A stretch of DNA of 64,000 nt from Escallonia rubra (GCA_033065855.1 JAVXUO010001648.1:202197-266196); one strand, 5' to 3'. Numbered from the stretch's first letter, positions 11,301 to 21,815 are shown. Made by a program: numbers and translations. Notes: generated from the letters alone by a model not told the origin.

Positions 11301-12611
11301 TCGGCCAGTGAAGGAACACACAGAAGCATCACATTGCTCACACAACCTTCACATGTTTTCTTCCCAAATCCAAGACACACACTTCCTTTGCATATGCGTG
11401 CAAATGAGGATAGTACTATAGACTAATCTTGGGAGTTGCGTGCTGTGAAGCCCATCGCATCGAACCATTGGTTCCGGGGAGCGCGAATCAACCTTTTAGG
11501 ACAAAGCCTCGGCTTGATTCTATAGTTTGGTGAGATCGTTCTTTTTATATTGTACCGTGTTATTATTAAATTTGTATTGTAATACTTGTTGCTTTTGTAA
11601 GAGAGTGCGATTCTGCTCCAAAAATTATTTAAACGGATTTATATCCAACAATGCTAACATACACCTTCCACTACAGATATTATGGAAATGTTCCAACAAA
11701 GGTGGAGTGGTACCTGTCAAGTTGTTTACACCAAGATATAACACTTGAAGGTTTGATAAGTTCCCGATTTCTGTAGGAATGCTTCCTGTAAATGCATTGT
11801 AGGATAATGATAGTCTTTGGAGTCCCTTACATCCGCCTAAACTAGTTGGAATTGGACCACTTATCTCATTGACAGAAAGAGAAAGCGAGTAAAGGTTGTA
11901 GAGAGTGTTGCACATGTCTGTGGGTAGAGCGCCATAGAGGCTGTTGTTTCTTAGAGTAACCATCTGCACAGAAGAGATATTCAATATGCCAGCTGGAATT
12001 GGGCCTTCTAATTTGTTGTACGGAATGGATAATATCGTCAAACTGATAAGATTGCTCATCTCCTGCGGAATCCGACCTTGCAAATCGTTCTCACCAAGAT
12101 ATAGTTCTTCAAGCTTCGATAGATTCCCTATCGCTCCTGGTATGCTTCCATTGAACTTGTTTCCATTTAATGATAATTGTCGTAGCTTCCAACATCTTGA
12201 TAAGCTGGACGGGATCTCACCACTTAGCTCATTAAACTGCAGATTCATGTACTGCAGTTGGTGCAGAAGTCCCACTTCAGCAGGCAGATGGCCTTGCAAA
12301 CTGTTGTTGCTAATGTTCAAGAAAACAAGGGATGTGAAGTTGCCAACTTCCTTCGGAATGGTACCTGTAAGACCCATGTGAGGAAGATCTATGGCTGTCA
12401 CTCTTCTGTCATTGCTGCAAGTAATACCGATCCAGCTGCAATACGATACTCGTTCAGACCAATTCTTTGCCAAAATGTTGTCGGGGTCAGAGATGATACT
12501 AGCTTTGAAGGCCAAAAGAGCTGATCCATCTATCAAGTTGGTCATAGATGCTTCTGGGCAGCTCCCCAAGCAATGAACTATCAACATTAATGCCAATACA
12601 GTGTTCCACAT
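5359..12611 (-). CDS. LRR receptor-like kinase B (subfamily XII, non-RD), intact
   Basis: Likely plasma-membrane pattern-recognition receptor with a Ser/Thr kinase. I place four exons by splice sites and frame: 12611-11714, 10729-10439, 10271-8202 and 5702-5359. All three introns are phase 1 with GT-AG ends, giving 3603 nt and 1200 residues. Order of domains: signal peptide (residues 1 to about 21), LRR N-cap with YCSWIGITC, about 31 LRRs of the GxIPxxIGNLxxLxxLxL plant type, a C-terminal ELCGAPQF-C cap, one membrane helix (about 858-880, followed by RRR), then the kinase. The kinase has GRGSIG, AAVKVF, HCD instead of HRD, DFG, and APE encoded across intron 3. Non-RD kinases of this family usually act in immunity with a co-receptor; the ligand cannot be read from sequence. 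Intron 1 (984 bp) and intron 3 (2.5 kb) both carry insertions. Exon 2 is an extra four-LRR module. ATG 12611 is chosen because it opens directly into the signal peptide. Confidence 0.88.
5778..8010 (+). mobile_element. Non-autonomous Helitron in intron 3 of receptor B
   Basis: The element begins TCTATATATG after an A at 5777. It ends with a GTGCATTGCAC-type hairpin (7984-7996) about ten bases before CTAG (8007-8010), followed by T. These are the Helitron hallmarks: 5' TC, 3' hairpin plus CTRR, and insertion between A and T with no target duplication. The same element lies in intron 3 of unit D, while unit C has an empty site at 41855/41856. No Rep/helicase coding is visible, so it is non-autonomous. 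About 90 bp of intron just left of the element are missing compared with C and D. Confidence 0.78.
10846..11650. mobile_element. Unclassified insertion in intron 1 of receptor B
   Basis: Intron 1 of B and C align on both sides (to about 10845, and again from about 11650), but the middle of B is unrelated to C. The insert holds short tandem repeats (11095-11265), a CTATATATATGG TATA-like box (about 11284), a GC-richer leader and an end in CCAACA. That layout resembles an LTR with U3 repeats. However, I found no convincing target duplication or matching TG terminus, so an LTR origin is only a suggestion. Confidence 0.4.
11095..11265 (+). repeat. TTTGGCTCCA-type short tandem repeats
   Basis: The block GCTCCTTCTCTTGCTTTGGC occurs twice about 70 bp apart (11099 and 11169). 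The core CTTTGGCTCCA then recurs several times to 11265 with ACACAAAGCCA spacers. It lies in the insert within intron 1 of B and opens several overlapping frames that are by-products of the repeat. Enhancer-like U3 repeats of a retroelement are one explanation. Confidence 0.65.
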
Positions 12612-12820
12612 AATTCTGGTCTGAAGGGTGGTGGGATAGGGAGAGAGATGTTTGTTTTGGATGGGAATCTAAAGGTTGTCACTAGTTACAACCTGAACTG
12701 AAATGAGTTCGTAGCTATCATTTACTACTAAAAAAATAATTCTACTCCTTTTGGTGGGAAGTAGTAGTCAAAGTTTGTCATTTTCACCGAAAATGACGCT
12801 GTGCATTTCCACTTTCCATT
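12612..12820 (-). promoter_or_regulatory. Proximal upstream region of receptor B
   Basis: This is the 5' leader and proximal promoter of B, inferred from position only. Its inner part is deleted in unit C: C jumps from the exon codons matching B at about 12536 to sequence matching B at about 12768. I cannot place a TATA box or transcription start with confidence. Confidence 0.35.
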
Positions 12821-12970
12821 TCTTATGGCCGGCCCATCTGTTCCAGGCCAAATTGACGAAGACTTCACCATTTTCTTATGGCCGGCCCATCCAAATTGAC
12901 AAAGACTTCACCATTTTTTAATGGCCGGCCCATCTGTTCCAGGCCAAATTGACGAAGACTTCACCATTTT
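12821..12970. repeat. Three-copy tandem repeat in the receptor B promoter
   Basis: Three successive units of about 53, 42 and 54 bp each hold ATGGCCGGCCCAT, then CCAAATTGACRAAGACTTCACCATTT. The middle unit lacks TCTGTTCCAGG. Unit C has a single diverged copy at 46013-46062, where the GGCCGGCC palindrome is reduced to GGCCC. The repeat therefore expanded in the B lineage. It starts about 210 bp upstream of the B ATG and might alter expression; that is inference. Confidence 0.85.
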
Positions 12971-13220
12971 CTTTGGTTTACTTTTTGTTTCTTTCCTTTG
13001 AGAAATGACGGGGAAGAAATTGTAACAGGTGGGGCGCGAAAATTCACCATGTATACGGCCTCAAAGAATTTAAAACGATTTAAGAATAAAACGTACCGAG
13101 AAAAGAGTTAGACTTTTCAGTCAAAATTGCCAGCAATTTTGGCATCAAAAGATGCCATATGAAGATGTTGGAGTGCCTCGGTGACTTGGACAGAATTGCA
13201 CGACTTTCGGCCAAGGTTTA
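12971..13220. repeat. Outer edge of the B/C duplicated upstream flank
   Basis: This stretch aligns with 46095-46350 upstream of unit C, sharing the TATACGGCCTCAA block, AAGAATAAAACGT and GAAGATGTTGGAG. Similarity stops near 13220, which marks the edge of the duplicated segment. No gene is present. Confidence 0.65.
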
Positions 13221-13818
13221 ACTTATAGGACGTACACTTTGAATATGACTAGGTCTATGGGAATTTTATAATATTCACTTTGAATCTATAGGCCTTAAGA
13301 TAAAGTAGCTGAAATTTGAGGTTAAAAATGTATTTAGTTCGGAAGTCACCTGCCAACAAGTAAAAAAGCCCATAATTTGTATTGAAATATTTATGTTCAT
13401 TGAAAAATAAAGAAAAAGGCCTAAGAAATTCTCTCTAGAAAGAGAAACTCTAACTTCTCTCTAGATTTGAGAAATTTTCAATTTTCATCAAATCTGTGCA
13501 TTGCAAGATCAAGGATGAAGACGAAGATCCCTAGGAGATGAAACACAACCACGCTGTGATGGAGACAGTACAGGAAATTCTGGAGTGACAATCATCGTGA
13601 CTCCGTGGAGCGGTTAAAGATGCTTTTGCAGGTGAGTTTGTAGGAGTGGAATGGCAAAAAACTCACTCAAACCAACACAATGCTATTCACTACGATCATG
13701 AGAAAAGAAGAGTGATCTCCCTAGGATCAAATGAAAACAGGTTGGATGTTGATGATCTAAGACCTGAAACTTTGATGATTCAAGCACCGATTCAAATAAA
13801 GAACAAAACCTCAAAGAT

Positions 13819-14250
13819 ATGGTGAATAAATTGAGAAAAGAAATGAAAGATTTACGACAGGAAAACATGGAATTAAGGACCTCATTAAGTGTGAATCAAT
13901 GGTATACTATGGTCCAAAGTGGGGGTTCCCAAGAATGGACAGAGTTAAAGGCGGAAGCAGAAGCATGTGATTTGGGGCCCGGGAAGTCACGCACAGGCAG
14001 GGCGAGTGACTTGCGACGATGGACGTGGTGCTGATGTCGAAAAAGAGGGGGAAATGAGAAACAACTCATTCAAAAAGCTGTCGGAGATATCAGGTAATTT
14101 TCCACCTTTACCCTCAAATGCAAAACAATTTACAAATGCAGATAACGACAATGGAGAAACAAATACTGTTGAGATTAATTCAGTGAGGATTTTATATGCA
14201 AATATTGTCAAACCAAATAAGGATGAAGCACATGAGAGTCAAGTGAATTA
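13819..14250 (+). pseudogene. LINE A ORF1, N-terminal part
   Basis: Basic and acidic, partly coiled-coil-like sequence (LRKEMKDLRQENMELRTSL) is followed, after a frameshift near 14030, by a SGNFPPLPSNAKQF linker. Such linkers precede DUF4283 in plant L1 ORF1 proteins, which bind element RNA. The frame stops where the solo LTR is inserted and resumes at 16517. Confidence 0.6.
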
Positions 14251-14254
14251 TGTT

Positions 14255-16511
14255 TGTAACACCCCGATATTTTGAATAGATTAATAAAATAAAATTTAGC
14301 GGAGAAATATATTTTTAAGCATCGATATTTTAATTAGCAATTTTTAACGATGTTATTTTTTAAATACTTAGCATTGACGTATACTTTTAGTGGCGAATTT
14401 ATTTTTGGTATCGATGCACTTATTATTAGTGACGATTTGTGACACGAGTATTGCAAAGGACCAGTTAATAATTTTTCTAGTGCATTAACTATTTGTAGAT
14501 AATTATTTTGGACCTCTTTGCGATAATAAAAGTTTCGGGTAAAAAATAAATAAAAATAACTAAAGAGAGCGTAGGGGCTTTGTGGTAATATTTTCAACTT
14601 AGGGTTTTACTATATATATGAATATAAGATGATAGGGCAGCCGGCCTATATTCATCTCTTCCGTCTGGCCAGTTTGAGAGAGAAAGAAAGAGAAACAGAG
14701 AGGGAGGAAGACAGCAAGAGAAAGGAGAGTGAAAGGAGAAGGGAAATGATCGAAGGGATTATTTTCCGGCGATCGGGCGAAGTTTTCAGGTAAGGCTCCT
14801 TTGAAATTTATATTTCTTATCTATGCATGTATCGTGGGATTAGAGCTGAATATAAATGGGTATTGCATGTTTAGTTTAAGAGGGCTGTTAAACGGTTAGA
14901 CTTTGGGGGTTTTGGGTTGCGTATTTGTGAGATCAAGTGGAGTCTGTGACTGCCGTGGTTGAGCGATCGAGAGGAACGGGTAGCAGCCATGGCTGCCGTG
15001 AGGGAAGGAAATGGCTTGGCAGCCGTGGGCTGTCGTGGGTTACAAATTTCAGAGTGCCGCGAGTGGAGTGTGTTTGTATGTGCTGGGTTTGTACGGATAT
15101 GTGTATGGTGAATGAGTGCAAACTGTGTAGGTGTGTGTGGGTTTTAGAGGGAGTGAGAGGGCAGCCATGGTTTTCTGTGTGCTGTGTGTGTATGGTGGGT
15201 GAAGACAAACAGGAAAGGAGGGGCTGCTGTGGCTTGTGCAGGTGGATATGCTGGGAAGAAAGCAGCTACTGCCGTGATGGAGAGATCTTGTGTGTGCTTG
15301 AGGCTGCCATGGAGACAGCCTGTGTGCGTGCATGCATTTTGATGGGTAGTGTACACGCGGGGGTGAGTTGTGTGTTCTGAGTGGTGTGTGAGTTGTGTTT
15401 TGAAGTGGGAAGTGTATGCATGAGTGTGTGACAGTGTGGGCTCATGGGTATGTATGAGAGAAGGAGGGAGGAGATGAAGGTGCAGCTGAAGGTTTTGGGT
15501 GTGAGTTGCGTGAGCTGTGTTGTGTATTATATATGAGTGTGTGCGTGGGTGTAGAAATGGGTATAAGAGGTAAGATAGAGAGGGAGAGTGTGGTTGTACA
15601 TATATATGTGTGTAGGTGTTGTGTGAGTATATGTATATACTGGGTTATGAGTGTGTGATTATGAAATGGAAAAGGAAGAAGGGCAGCAGGTGAGTGGTGC
15701 ATAGGGCCTGTATGTGTGTGTGTGAGTCTTTATGTGAGGTAATGTGTGTGTATTTGTTGGAAGAGTTCGTGAGGGTGAGGCAAGCAAGGCAAGCAGTACA
15801 CTGCCTTCACATGTGTGTGAGTTTAGGTAGTGTAAGTATATATATCAAGTGTGTGTATATGTGTATGTTAAAGGAGTGATGTGGGTGTAGCAGGTGTGCA
15901 TTGTGTGAAGAAGTGGGTGTGTTAGAGTGTTATATAGAAAGGAGAAGAAGAAGGGAAATGGGTTGCTGGGCACAAGGAAATTTGGGTAGTACACGGGTGT
16001 ACCACGGTTAGCGTTAGGTACGATACATTCATAGGATGTCTTACAGTGATCGTAACTGCTTAAAATTTTAAACTATAATACATTAGGTTAAATTAGAATT
16101 TGTGGCAAAATTTTATGATTTTCTGACAATGTAGGTATTTTTAATATTTTCTATAAACTCAGACTTATAAAAATCATTTGGAGCCTTTAAACCCTGAAAA
16201 TGTTCTGGGAAAAATTAGGGTAATATTGTTTTGGTATAGACAAGACTCACTTTGAATTTGATAATTTTTGGAGTTTATTTGCTATGATTTCCATATCGCA
16301 CTGGTTTAACAAAAATTTTAAAAATAGTTTTTATGTCTTTTAAATTCTGATATCAATTTATATAATTTTTATACATAGTTTAAGGTTGTTACAAAAATTA
16401 TGAGACTTATTTTTGCAGCTGGAAGTAATTATTGAGGTTATGGACATTACTGTCTTAGTGTGTTATAGATCGATTTAGTGTTAACATTTTGGAAAATTCC
16501 GGGATGTTACA
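14255..16511 (+). mobile_element. Solo LTR, gypsy-type, with 5-bp TSD
   Basis: The 2257-bp unit begins TGTAACACCCCGATATTTT and ends AAAATTCCGGGATGTTACA, so the termini form inverted repeats with TG...CA ends. ATGTT flanks it exactly at 14250-14254 and 16512-16516, the 5-bp duplication made by LTR-element integrases. No internal gag-pol is present, so recombination between LTRs probably removed it. The termini resemble Tekay/Del chromovirus LTRs as I recall them. A TATA-like CTATATATATG lies at about 14610. The GT-rich middle (14930-15900) opens many meaningless frames. Confidence 0.85.
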
Positions 16512-16516
16512 ATGTT

Positions 16517-17540
16517 CCTCCATAGTGGATTAATGGACAGAGGGGTGTAGAGTACACAAATGATGATATTGAGCCAGAGGCCAAACAGTGGAAAATTCAG
16601 TGATTGCATATGTTTTGGGGGCATGCCCACTAATTCATGTTGTGAAGGGGTACCTAGAAGGAAAATGGAGACAATTCGACACTTTTGAGGTGAGTCTCTT
16701 AGAACCTGGTTTTTTTTTCTTATTCGATTTACCTTGGAGGAAACTAGAACTCGTATCATTGAGAAATCCCCAAATTCATGTTGTGAAGGGGTACCTAGAA
16801 GGGAAATGGAGACAATTCGACACTTTTGAGGTGAGTCTCTTAGAACCTGGTTTTTTTTTCTTATTCGATTTACCTTGGAGGAAACTAGAACTCTTGTCAT
16901 TGAGAAAGGGCCATGGTTTTTCGGTAGCAAACCAGTTATTCTGAAACCATGGAATGCTGCAATGTCATTGGATAGGAATAACCTGAGGGCAATTCCAGTA
17001 TGAATTCAATTACCTCATCTACCTTTACAATTATGGTAACCACAGATTGATAAGAAGGATTGCTAGTACTGTTGTTAAGCCTATGTTCATGGATAATATG
17101 ACAGCTAGAAAGGACAGACTGGGGTGTGCTAGAGTATGTGTTGAGGTAGAAATCAATTATTTAATGCCTGAAAGTATACCTTTGAAAGGCCTAAATGAGA
17201 AAATCATACACCAAAAAATAGTCTATGAATGGTTGCCTGTAAAGTGCAGTACTTTCAAAATTGTGGACATCGATCGAACAAATGCTATAAAAAGCCTTAA
17301 ACTCGACAAATATGGAAGCTTAAGGCACAAATAGTCGATGATCTCATAGATGTGCAAAATGAACAGCGTACTAAAGTGAGAACCATTGAGCAAAATAGCA
17401 TATACTTAGTCTCAGGTCCAGGCATTGTGAAAACTGGGAATTGTTTTTCTGTGTTAGAAGCTGTGAATAACCCCGATGAGATTCAACGGGAAAATATCAC
17501 ATCTAAAGAAAGGGATACTGGGCAATCAAATATCAAATAG
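16517..17540 (+). pseudogene. LINE A ORF1, DUF4283 region with internal duplication
   Basis: The frame VLGACPLIHVVKGYLEGKW..FDTF.. GFFFLFDLPW carries the DUF4283 pattern. After a stop near 16944 it continues from 17047 as LIRRIASTVVKPMFMDNMTA, then ARVCVEVEINYLMP and YEWLPVKC. These match the second half of the domain; the expected CCHC knuckle after YEWLP is not intact. A 141-bp tandem duplication (47 codons, in frame) repeats the HVVKGYLEGKW...WRKLEL segment. A linker rich in charged residues runs to 17540. Confidence 0.72.
16622..16903 (+). repeat. 141-bp in-frame tandem duplication in LINE ORF1
   Basis: ATTCATGTTGTGAAGGGGTA starts at 16633 and again at 16774, and the two copies stay almost identical for about 120 bp, including the T-run before CTTATTCGATTTACC. 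The offset is 141 bp, a multiple of three, so the frame is kept. Near identity suggests the duplication is younger than most other damage in this LINE. Confidence 0.85.
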
Positions 17541-17588
17541 GCAAAGAAGGTAAGAGTAGAATGGCAAGGGAAAATGTGTTAAATTCAA

Positions 17589-18532
17589 ATGAGTGTAACT
17601 GCTAGCTGGAATATAAGGGGTCTAAATGACCCTGTGAAACAATCTGATGTGAAGAAAGTTTTGAAAGAGAATAAAGTTGAAATAATGGTACTCTTGGAAA
17701 CAAGAGTTAGGGAGGAGAATATTGAGAAAATAAAAAGGAAATGGAATAAGACTTGGAATTTTTTGTATAATCTCAACCAAAAAGGAGTTTCAAGAATTTG
17801 GGTGGGATGGAATAATAGAAATGTAAAGTTCACAGTGGTCAGTATGTCTAGTCAATATATTACTGGTCAAGTAAATTCCCCAAGGCATATGTTTTTCATC
17901 ACCTTTATATAAGCAAACAATAAAGGTGAGAAAAGAAGGCTACTCTAGCAAAGCATGATACAGAATGCTAATCAAATTGGACAACGACCATGGATGGTAG
18001 TGGGGGACTTCAATGTGGTCAGATATAGTGATGAAAAACAAGGAGGGACCAGTATCACCAATAGAGATGTAGCTGAATTTAATAATTGTTTACTGAGAGC
18101 ACATCTTGAAGATATGAGGACATTAGGAGTTTTCTTCACCTGGTGCAACAACAGGGAGGATGACATGATATTGTGCAGATTGGACAGAGCTTCGTAAAAT
18201 GAAGGGTGGCTGGACTTATATCCCACTACAAGAGTAGAGGCAAAGGCCCCAGGCATTTCTGATCATGTTATGATATTAATACATACTATCCAAGACCAAT
18301 ATCAAAGACAGAGGCCCTTTAATTTTTTTTTTAATTTTTGGATGAGGCATAGCAGGCTCACTCAAATACTGAAATTAGTTTGGGATGGGAATGCTACTGG
18401 AGATGCTTGTCACCAGCTCAAAGCCAAAATCAAAATGTTGAAACATGTTTTGAAGTAGCTGAATAAAGAGCATTTTAGTAACATATCTGCTAGAACAGCT
18501 GACAAATTTAAAGAGCTTCAAGAAATTCAAAA
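17589..18532 (+). pseudogene. LINE A endonuclease (APE-type) domain
   Basis: The start ASWNIRGLNDPVKQ..VKKVLKENKVEIMVLLETRV is the N-terminus of an L1 apurinic-type endonuclease. After a frame break near 17912 it continues with RPWMVVGDFNVVR, GVFFTWCNNR and LCRLDRA, then a stop, GISDHVMI and PFNFFFNFW. The SDH histidine and GDFN motifs are present. The protein would nick target DNA for reverse transcription, but several stops disable it. The sequence stops at the CACTA boundary and resumes at 25192. Confidence 0.78.
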
Positions 18533-18544
18533 CACTACAAGAAA

Positions 18545-18870
18545 AGATGTCTTTAGCGACTGATTCCGTCGCTAAAGGTGCTTTCAGCGACGGGATTAAC
18601 AATCGATAAAAGTTCGTCGGCAAACCATTTTACCGACGGATTCTTTCGTCGGTAAAAACATTGCCGACGGACTTTTTCGGACGGGCTTTTAATGACAGTA
18701 TAACCCGTCGCTAAATATTTTTAGGGAATTTATAATTTTCGATGATTTTTTTTAAAAAATTAAGCAATTGAATGCTACCGTCGCTAAAAATATCCATCAG
18801 TTAAAATGTTAAAAAAACATTTTACCGACGGAGTTTTAGCGACGGTATAATTCCGTCGCTAAAAGTCCTT
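18545..18870. repeat. 5' subterminal repeats of the CACTA element
   Basis: The core TAGCGACGG/CCGTCGCTA and close variants occur about ten times in both orientations within 330 bp of the left terminus. In En/Spm-like elements such motifs bind TNPA. The 3' counterpart is at 24800-25180. Confidence 0.8.
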
Positions 18871-19320
18871 TAATTCACACAGATGCTTCTTTTTTCTCCC
18901 CGTTTCTCTCTCTGCCCCTCGTTTCTCTCTCTCTCGTCGTTTTCACCCACCGGCGTTCGCACCTCCAGCGATTCCCCCTCACGGCGACCCACCTTTGGTG
19001 ACGTTCCTCCCCACCACCACGCCGGCGACAGGCCCCCGCCACCCACCACACCGCCCTTCCCTCTCCCCTCACATCTGCCGTCCCCATAGCCACCTCACCG
19101 CCCCACAGTTACCCCACTACTGCCACAGCCACCCCACAATGGTGCCACCACTCCATAGCCACCTCACAGTCGCATCATAATCGCCACAGTTCCTCCCCCT
19201 CCGACGCACCACCACCTTCTGCCGTCTTTCGTGCGCCACTGCTGCTACAGCTGTCTTCCGTGCGCCACTGTCGTAGTCCGCCTCGCACCACCACTGCCCG
19301 TACTCACTTTTTTTCCCGGT
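18871..19320 (+). other. GC/C-rich internal segment of the CACTA element
   Basis: Pyrimidine- and CCACC-rich sequence that opens proline-rich frames on one strand and arginine-rich ones on the other. It follows the 5' subterminal repeats and may be the transcribed leader. I see no domain and no good start, so I do not call a gene. Confidence 0.4.
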
Positions 19321-19429
19321 TAGAAATTATTTATCATATTGAATCTGTTCTAATATGCTAGAAATTATAGTATGCTAAAAATTATTTATCATATTGAATC
19401 TATTGTTATAATGTAATTGCATTAGATTT

Positions 19430-20290
19430 GTCATGATGTAATTTAATTTAATTTGTTGTAATGTAATTAAATTTAATTTTTTGTAATGTAATTGTATTTA
19501 ATTTGTTGTAATGTAATTGTAACAATTAAACCCTAATTATCCCTAATTTGTTCCCAAGTAACCTTAATTGAACCAAATTAACCCTAATCAAATCCTAATT
19601 ATCCATAATCTAACCAATTAATAGTAATTAACCCCGCGTAACCCTAATTGAATGAATTAACCCCAATTAATTGTAATTAACCCTGATTTAACCTAATTGA
19701 ACCAATTAGCCCTAATTAATCCCGATTTATCCTAATTAGCCTTGATTAATCATAATTGAACCAATTAACCGTAATAAGCCCCGATTAAACCTATTTGAAC
19801 CAGTTAACCTTAAAACCTAAACCCTAATTAGCCCGAATAAACCCTAATTATCCTTAATTTGTTCCCAATTAACCCTAATCAAACCCTAATTATTCCTAAT
19901 CTAACCAATTAACAGTAATTAACCCCGAGTAACCCTAATTGAACGAATTAACCCCAATTAAACCCGATTAACCCTAACTGAACCAATTAATTGCAATGAA
20001 CCCCGATTCAACCTAATTGAACCAATTAGCCCTAATTAATCCCGATTTATCCTAATTGAACCAATAAACCCTAATTAGCCCTGATTAATCCTAATTGAAC
20101 CAATTAACCGTAATTAGCCCCGATTAAACCTATTTGAACCAGTTAACCTTAAACCCTAAACCCTAATTAAAGCATAATTAGCCCGGATAAACCCTAATTA
20201 TCCTAATAAAGCCTAATTAATCTAAGTACATCCAAATTACTCGGATTACATCCGAATTAGCCTAATAAAACCTAAGTACATCCATCTTTT
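19430..20290. repeat. AACCCTAATT-type degenerate array
   Basis: Short units around AACCCTAATTGAACCAATT are repeated dozens of times with drift. A longer period is visible: blocks such as CCCCGATTAAACCTATTTGAACC recur at 19777 and 20122, about 345 bp apart. The motif resembles the plant telomere unit CCCTAAA but is interrupted by AATT, so it is not a telomere. It replaces the expected TNP2 coding part of the CACTA. Confidence 0.75.
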
Positions 20291-20299
20291 GTTAGTCTT

Positions 20300-20630
20300 T
20301 GATGATTTTAGGTTGTTAGTTGTGCATTTGAGAATTGAGATTATTAATTGATGATTTTAGGTTATTAATTGATGATTTTAGATTGTTAATTGTGCATTGA
20401 GCATTTGAGACATTGGGATTGTTGACGGAGGATGAGACCCAATTGCATTGAATGTGTGATTTTTATTAATTTTTATTGCATTGAGCATTTGACAATTGAG
20501 AATTGAGAATTGAGATTGTTGACGGAAGACTGAACCCAATTGGATTTATAATGTGATTTTTATTGCATTGAGCATTTGAGAATTGAGATTGTTGACGGAG
20601 GATGGGACCCAATTGGATTGAGATAGCTGT
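20300..20630. repeat. GAATTGAGATTGTTGACGGAGGATG repeats
   Basis: A unit built on GCATTTGAGAATTGAGATTG followed by TTGACGGAGGATG and ACCCAATTG recurs near 20410, 20490 and 20575, and once more at 21060-21110 beyond the GTGTCCGAC block. The return of the same unit suggests that the block between was inserted into this array. Confidence 0.6.
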
Positions 20631-20634
20631 TAGG

Positions 20635-21020
20635 TAGCACGGACACAGATACCGCGTCTGATCGACGACGACACCGAAATGTCATATTTTGGCTTTATAC
20701 TTGTGGACACCTCTTCAATGGGTGTCCGACACCTCTTCAATGGGTGTCCGACAATTAAAAAATAAATCAATGTCTTCGAACACCGCTGAGATGTGTCAGA
20801 CACGTTTCCGGAGGTGTCCGATACATGTCCGGATGTGTCGATGAGGTGTCGAGGTGTCGGTAGGTCACGAACACTGCGTCTGATCGACACCGACACCAAA
20901 ATGTCACATTTTGGCTTTATACTTATGGACACCGAAATGTCCGATCGACACGGCGTCCGACATTTAAAAAATAAATCAATATCTTCGGACGTGTCCGGAG
21001 GTGTTGGACACCATACCGAC
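20635..21020. repeat. GTGTCCGACAC-rich repeat block
   Basis: Two related units start with GCGTCTGATCGACRMCGACACC at about 20656 and 20877. Each continues through AAATGTC, ATTTTGGCTTTATACTT and a GTGTCCG-rich stretch. The internal GTGTC/GACAC motifs make it strongly self-complementary. It lies between copies of the GAATTGAGATTG array, so it is probably an insertion inside the CACTA element. Element class is unknown. Confidence 0.65.
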
Positions 21021-21189
21021 ACCCTAAATGAGGTATTGGGAATTGAGATTGTTGACTGTGCATTGAGAATTGAGATTGTTGACGGAGGATGGGACCCAAT
21101 TGGATTGAGATATCTGTGAATTAGTTGAATGGTTGGTTGTTTAATTTAGGTTAATTAGGTTAACGCGACATTTTTAGCACCTTTTAGAA

Positions 21190-21815
21190 TCTCATCGTGG
21201 CTCCAGCACTGGCTATAATTAGCCCTAATTAGTCCCGATTAATCCTAATTAGCTCTAACGAGCCTAATTAATTTTAATTAACCCTAAGAACCCAATGAAA
21301 ATTAAATTAGTTGTAACTACCCCAAATTGATCCTAATTAACACCAATCAGTTCAAATTAAACCCTAATTAGCCCTAATTACTCATAACTTCTAGACCCGT
21401 GATTGGATTAATTAAACCTTAAACCCTAAAACCTAACTAAACTCTGATTACACGCCTAATTAGTCGTTATTAAGCCTAATAACCCAATTAAGCCTAATTA
21501 AGCCTAATTAGCCCTAATTAGGACTAATCAACACTACCCCGCACAATTAAACCCTAATTAGCTCAAAATAACCCTAATTAGTTCTAATCAACCCTAATTA
21601 GCTAGAATTAGCCCAAGGCAATCCTCATTAACACTAATTAGCCTAACATAACCCAATTAAGCCTAATTAACCCTAATTAGGACTAATTAACACGACTCCG
21701 CACAATAAAACCCGGCTATTAGCTCAAAATAACCCTAATTACTCCTAATCAACCCTAATTAGCTATAATTAGCCCAAGGTAATCCTCATTAACACTAATT
21801 AGCCCAGAGATGGTT
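21190..21815. repeat. Second AACCCTAATT-type array
   Basis: The same short units as at 19430-20290. A longer duplication is also visible: TAATTAGGACTAATYAACACNAC...GCACAATNAAACCC at 21508 and again at 21675, followed by matching text for about 130 bp. Confidence 0.75.

Noticed and set aside
11944..12576. Plus-strand frames of 60-145 codons over receptor exons (also at 2430-2957, 8102-8446, 9495-9706, 45249-46010)
   Set aside because: They are antisense shadows of the LRR and kinase exons; the periodic LRR codons keep the opposite frames open.
12821..12970. CRISPR-like array
   Set aside because: Three direct repeats without spacers in a plant promoter; it is a minisatellite.
14933..15879. 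Several overlapping frames of 60-147 codons on both strands
   Set aside because: They lie in the GT-rich middle of the solo LTR and have Cys/Val/Gly- or Thr/His-biased composition typical of GT/CA repeats.
19430..21815. Interstitial telomere (CCCTAAA)n
   Set aside because: The unit is CCCTAATT or AACCCTAATT with AATTG spacers, not the plant telomere heptamer.
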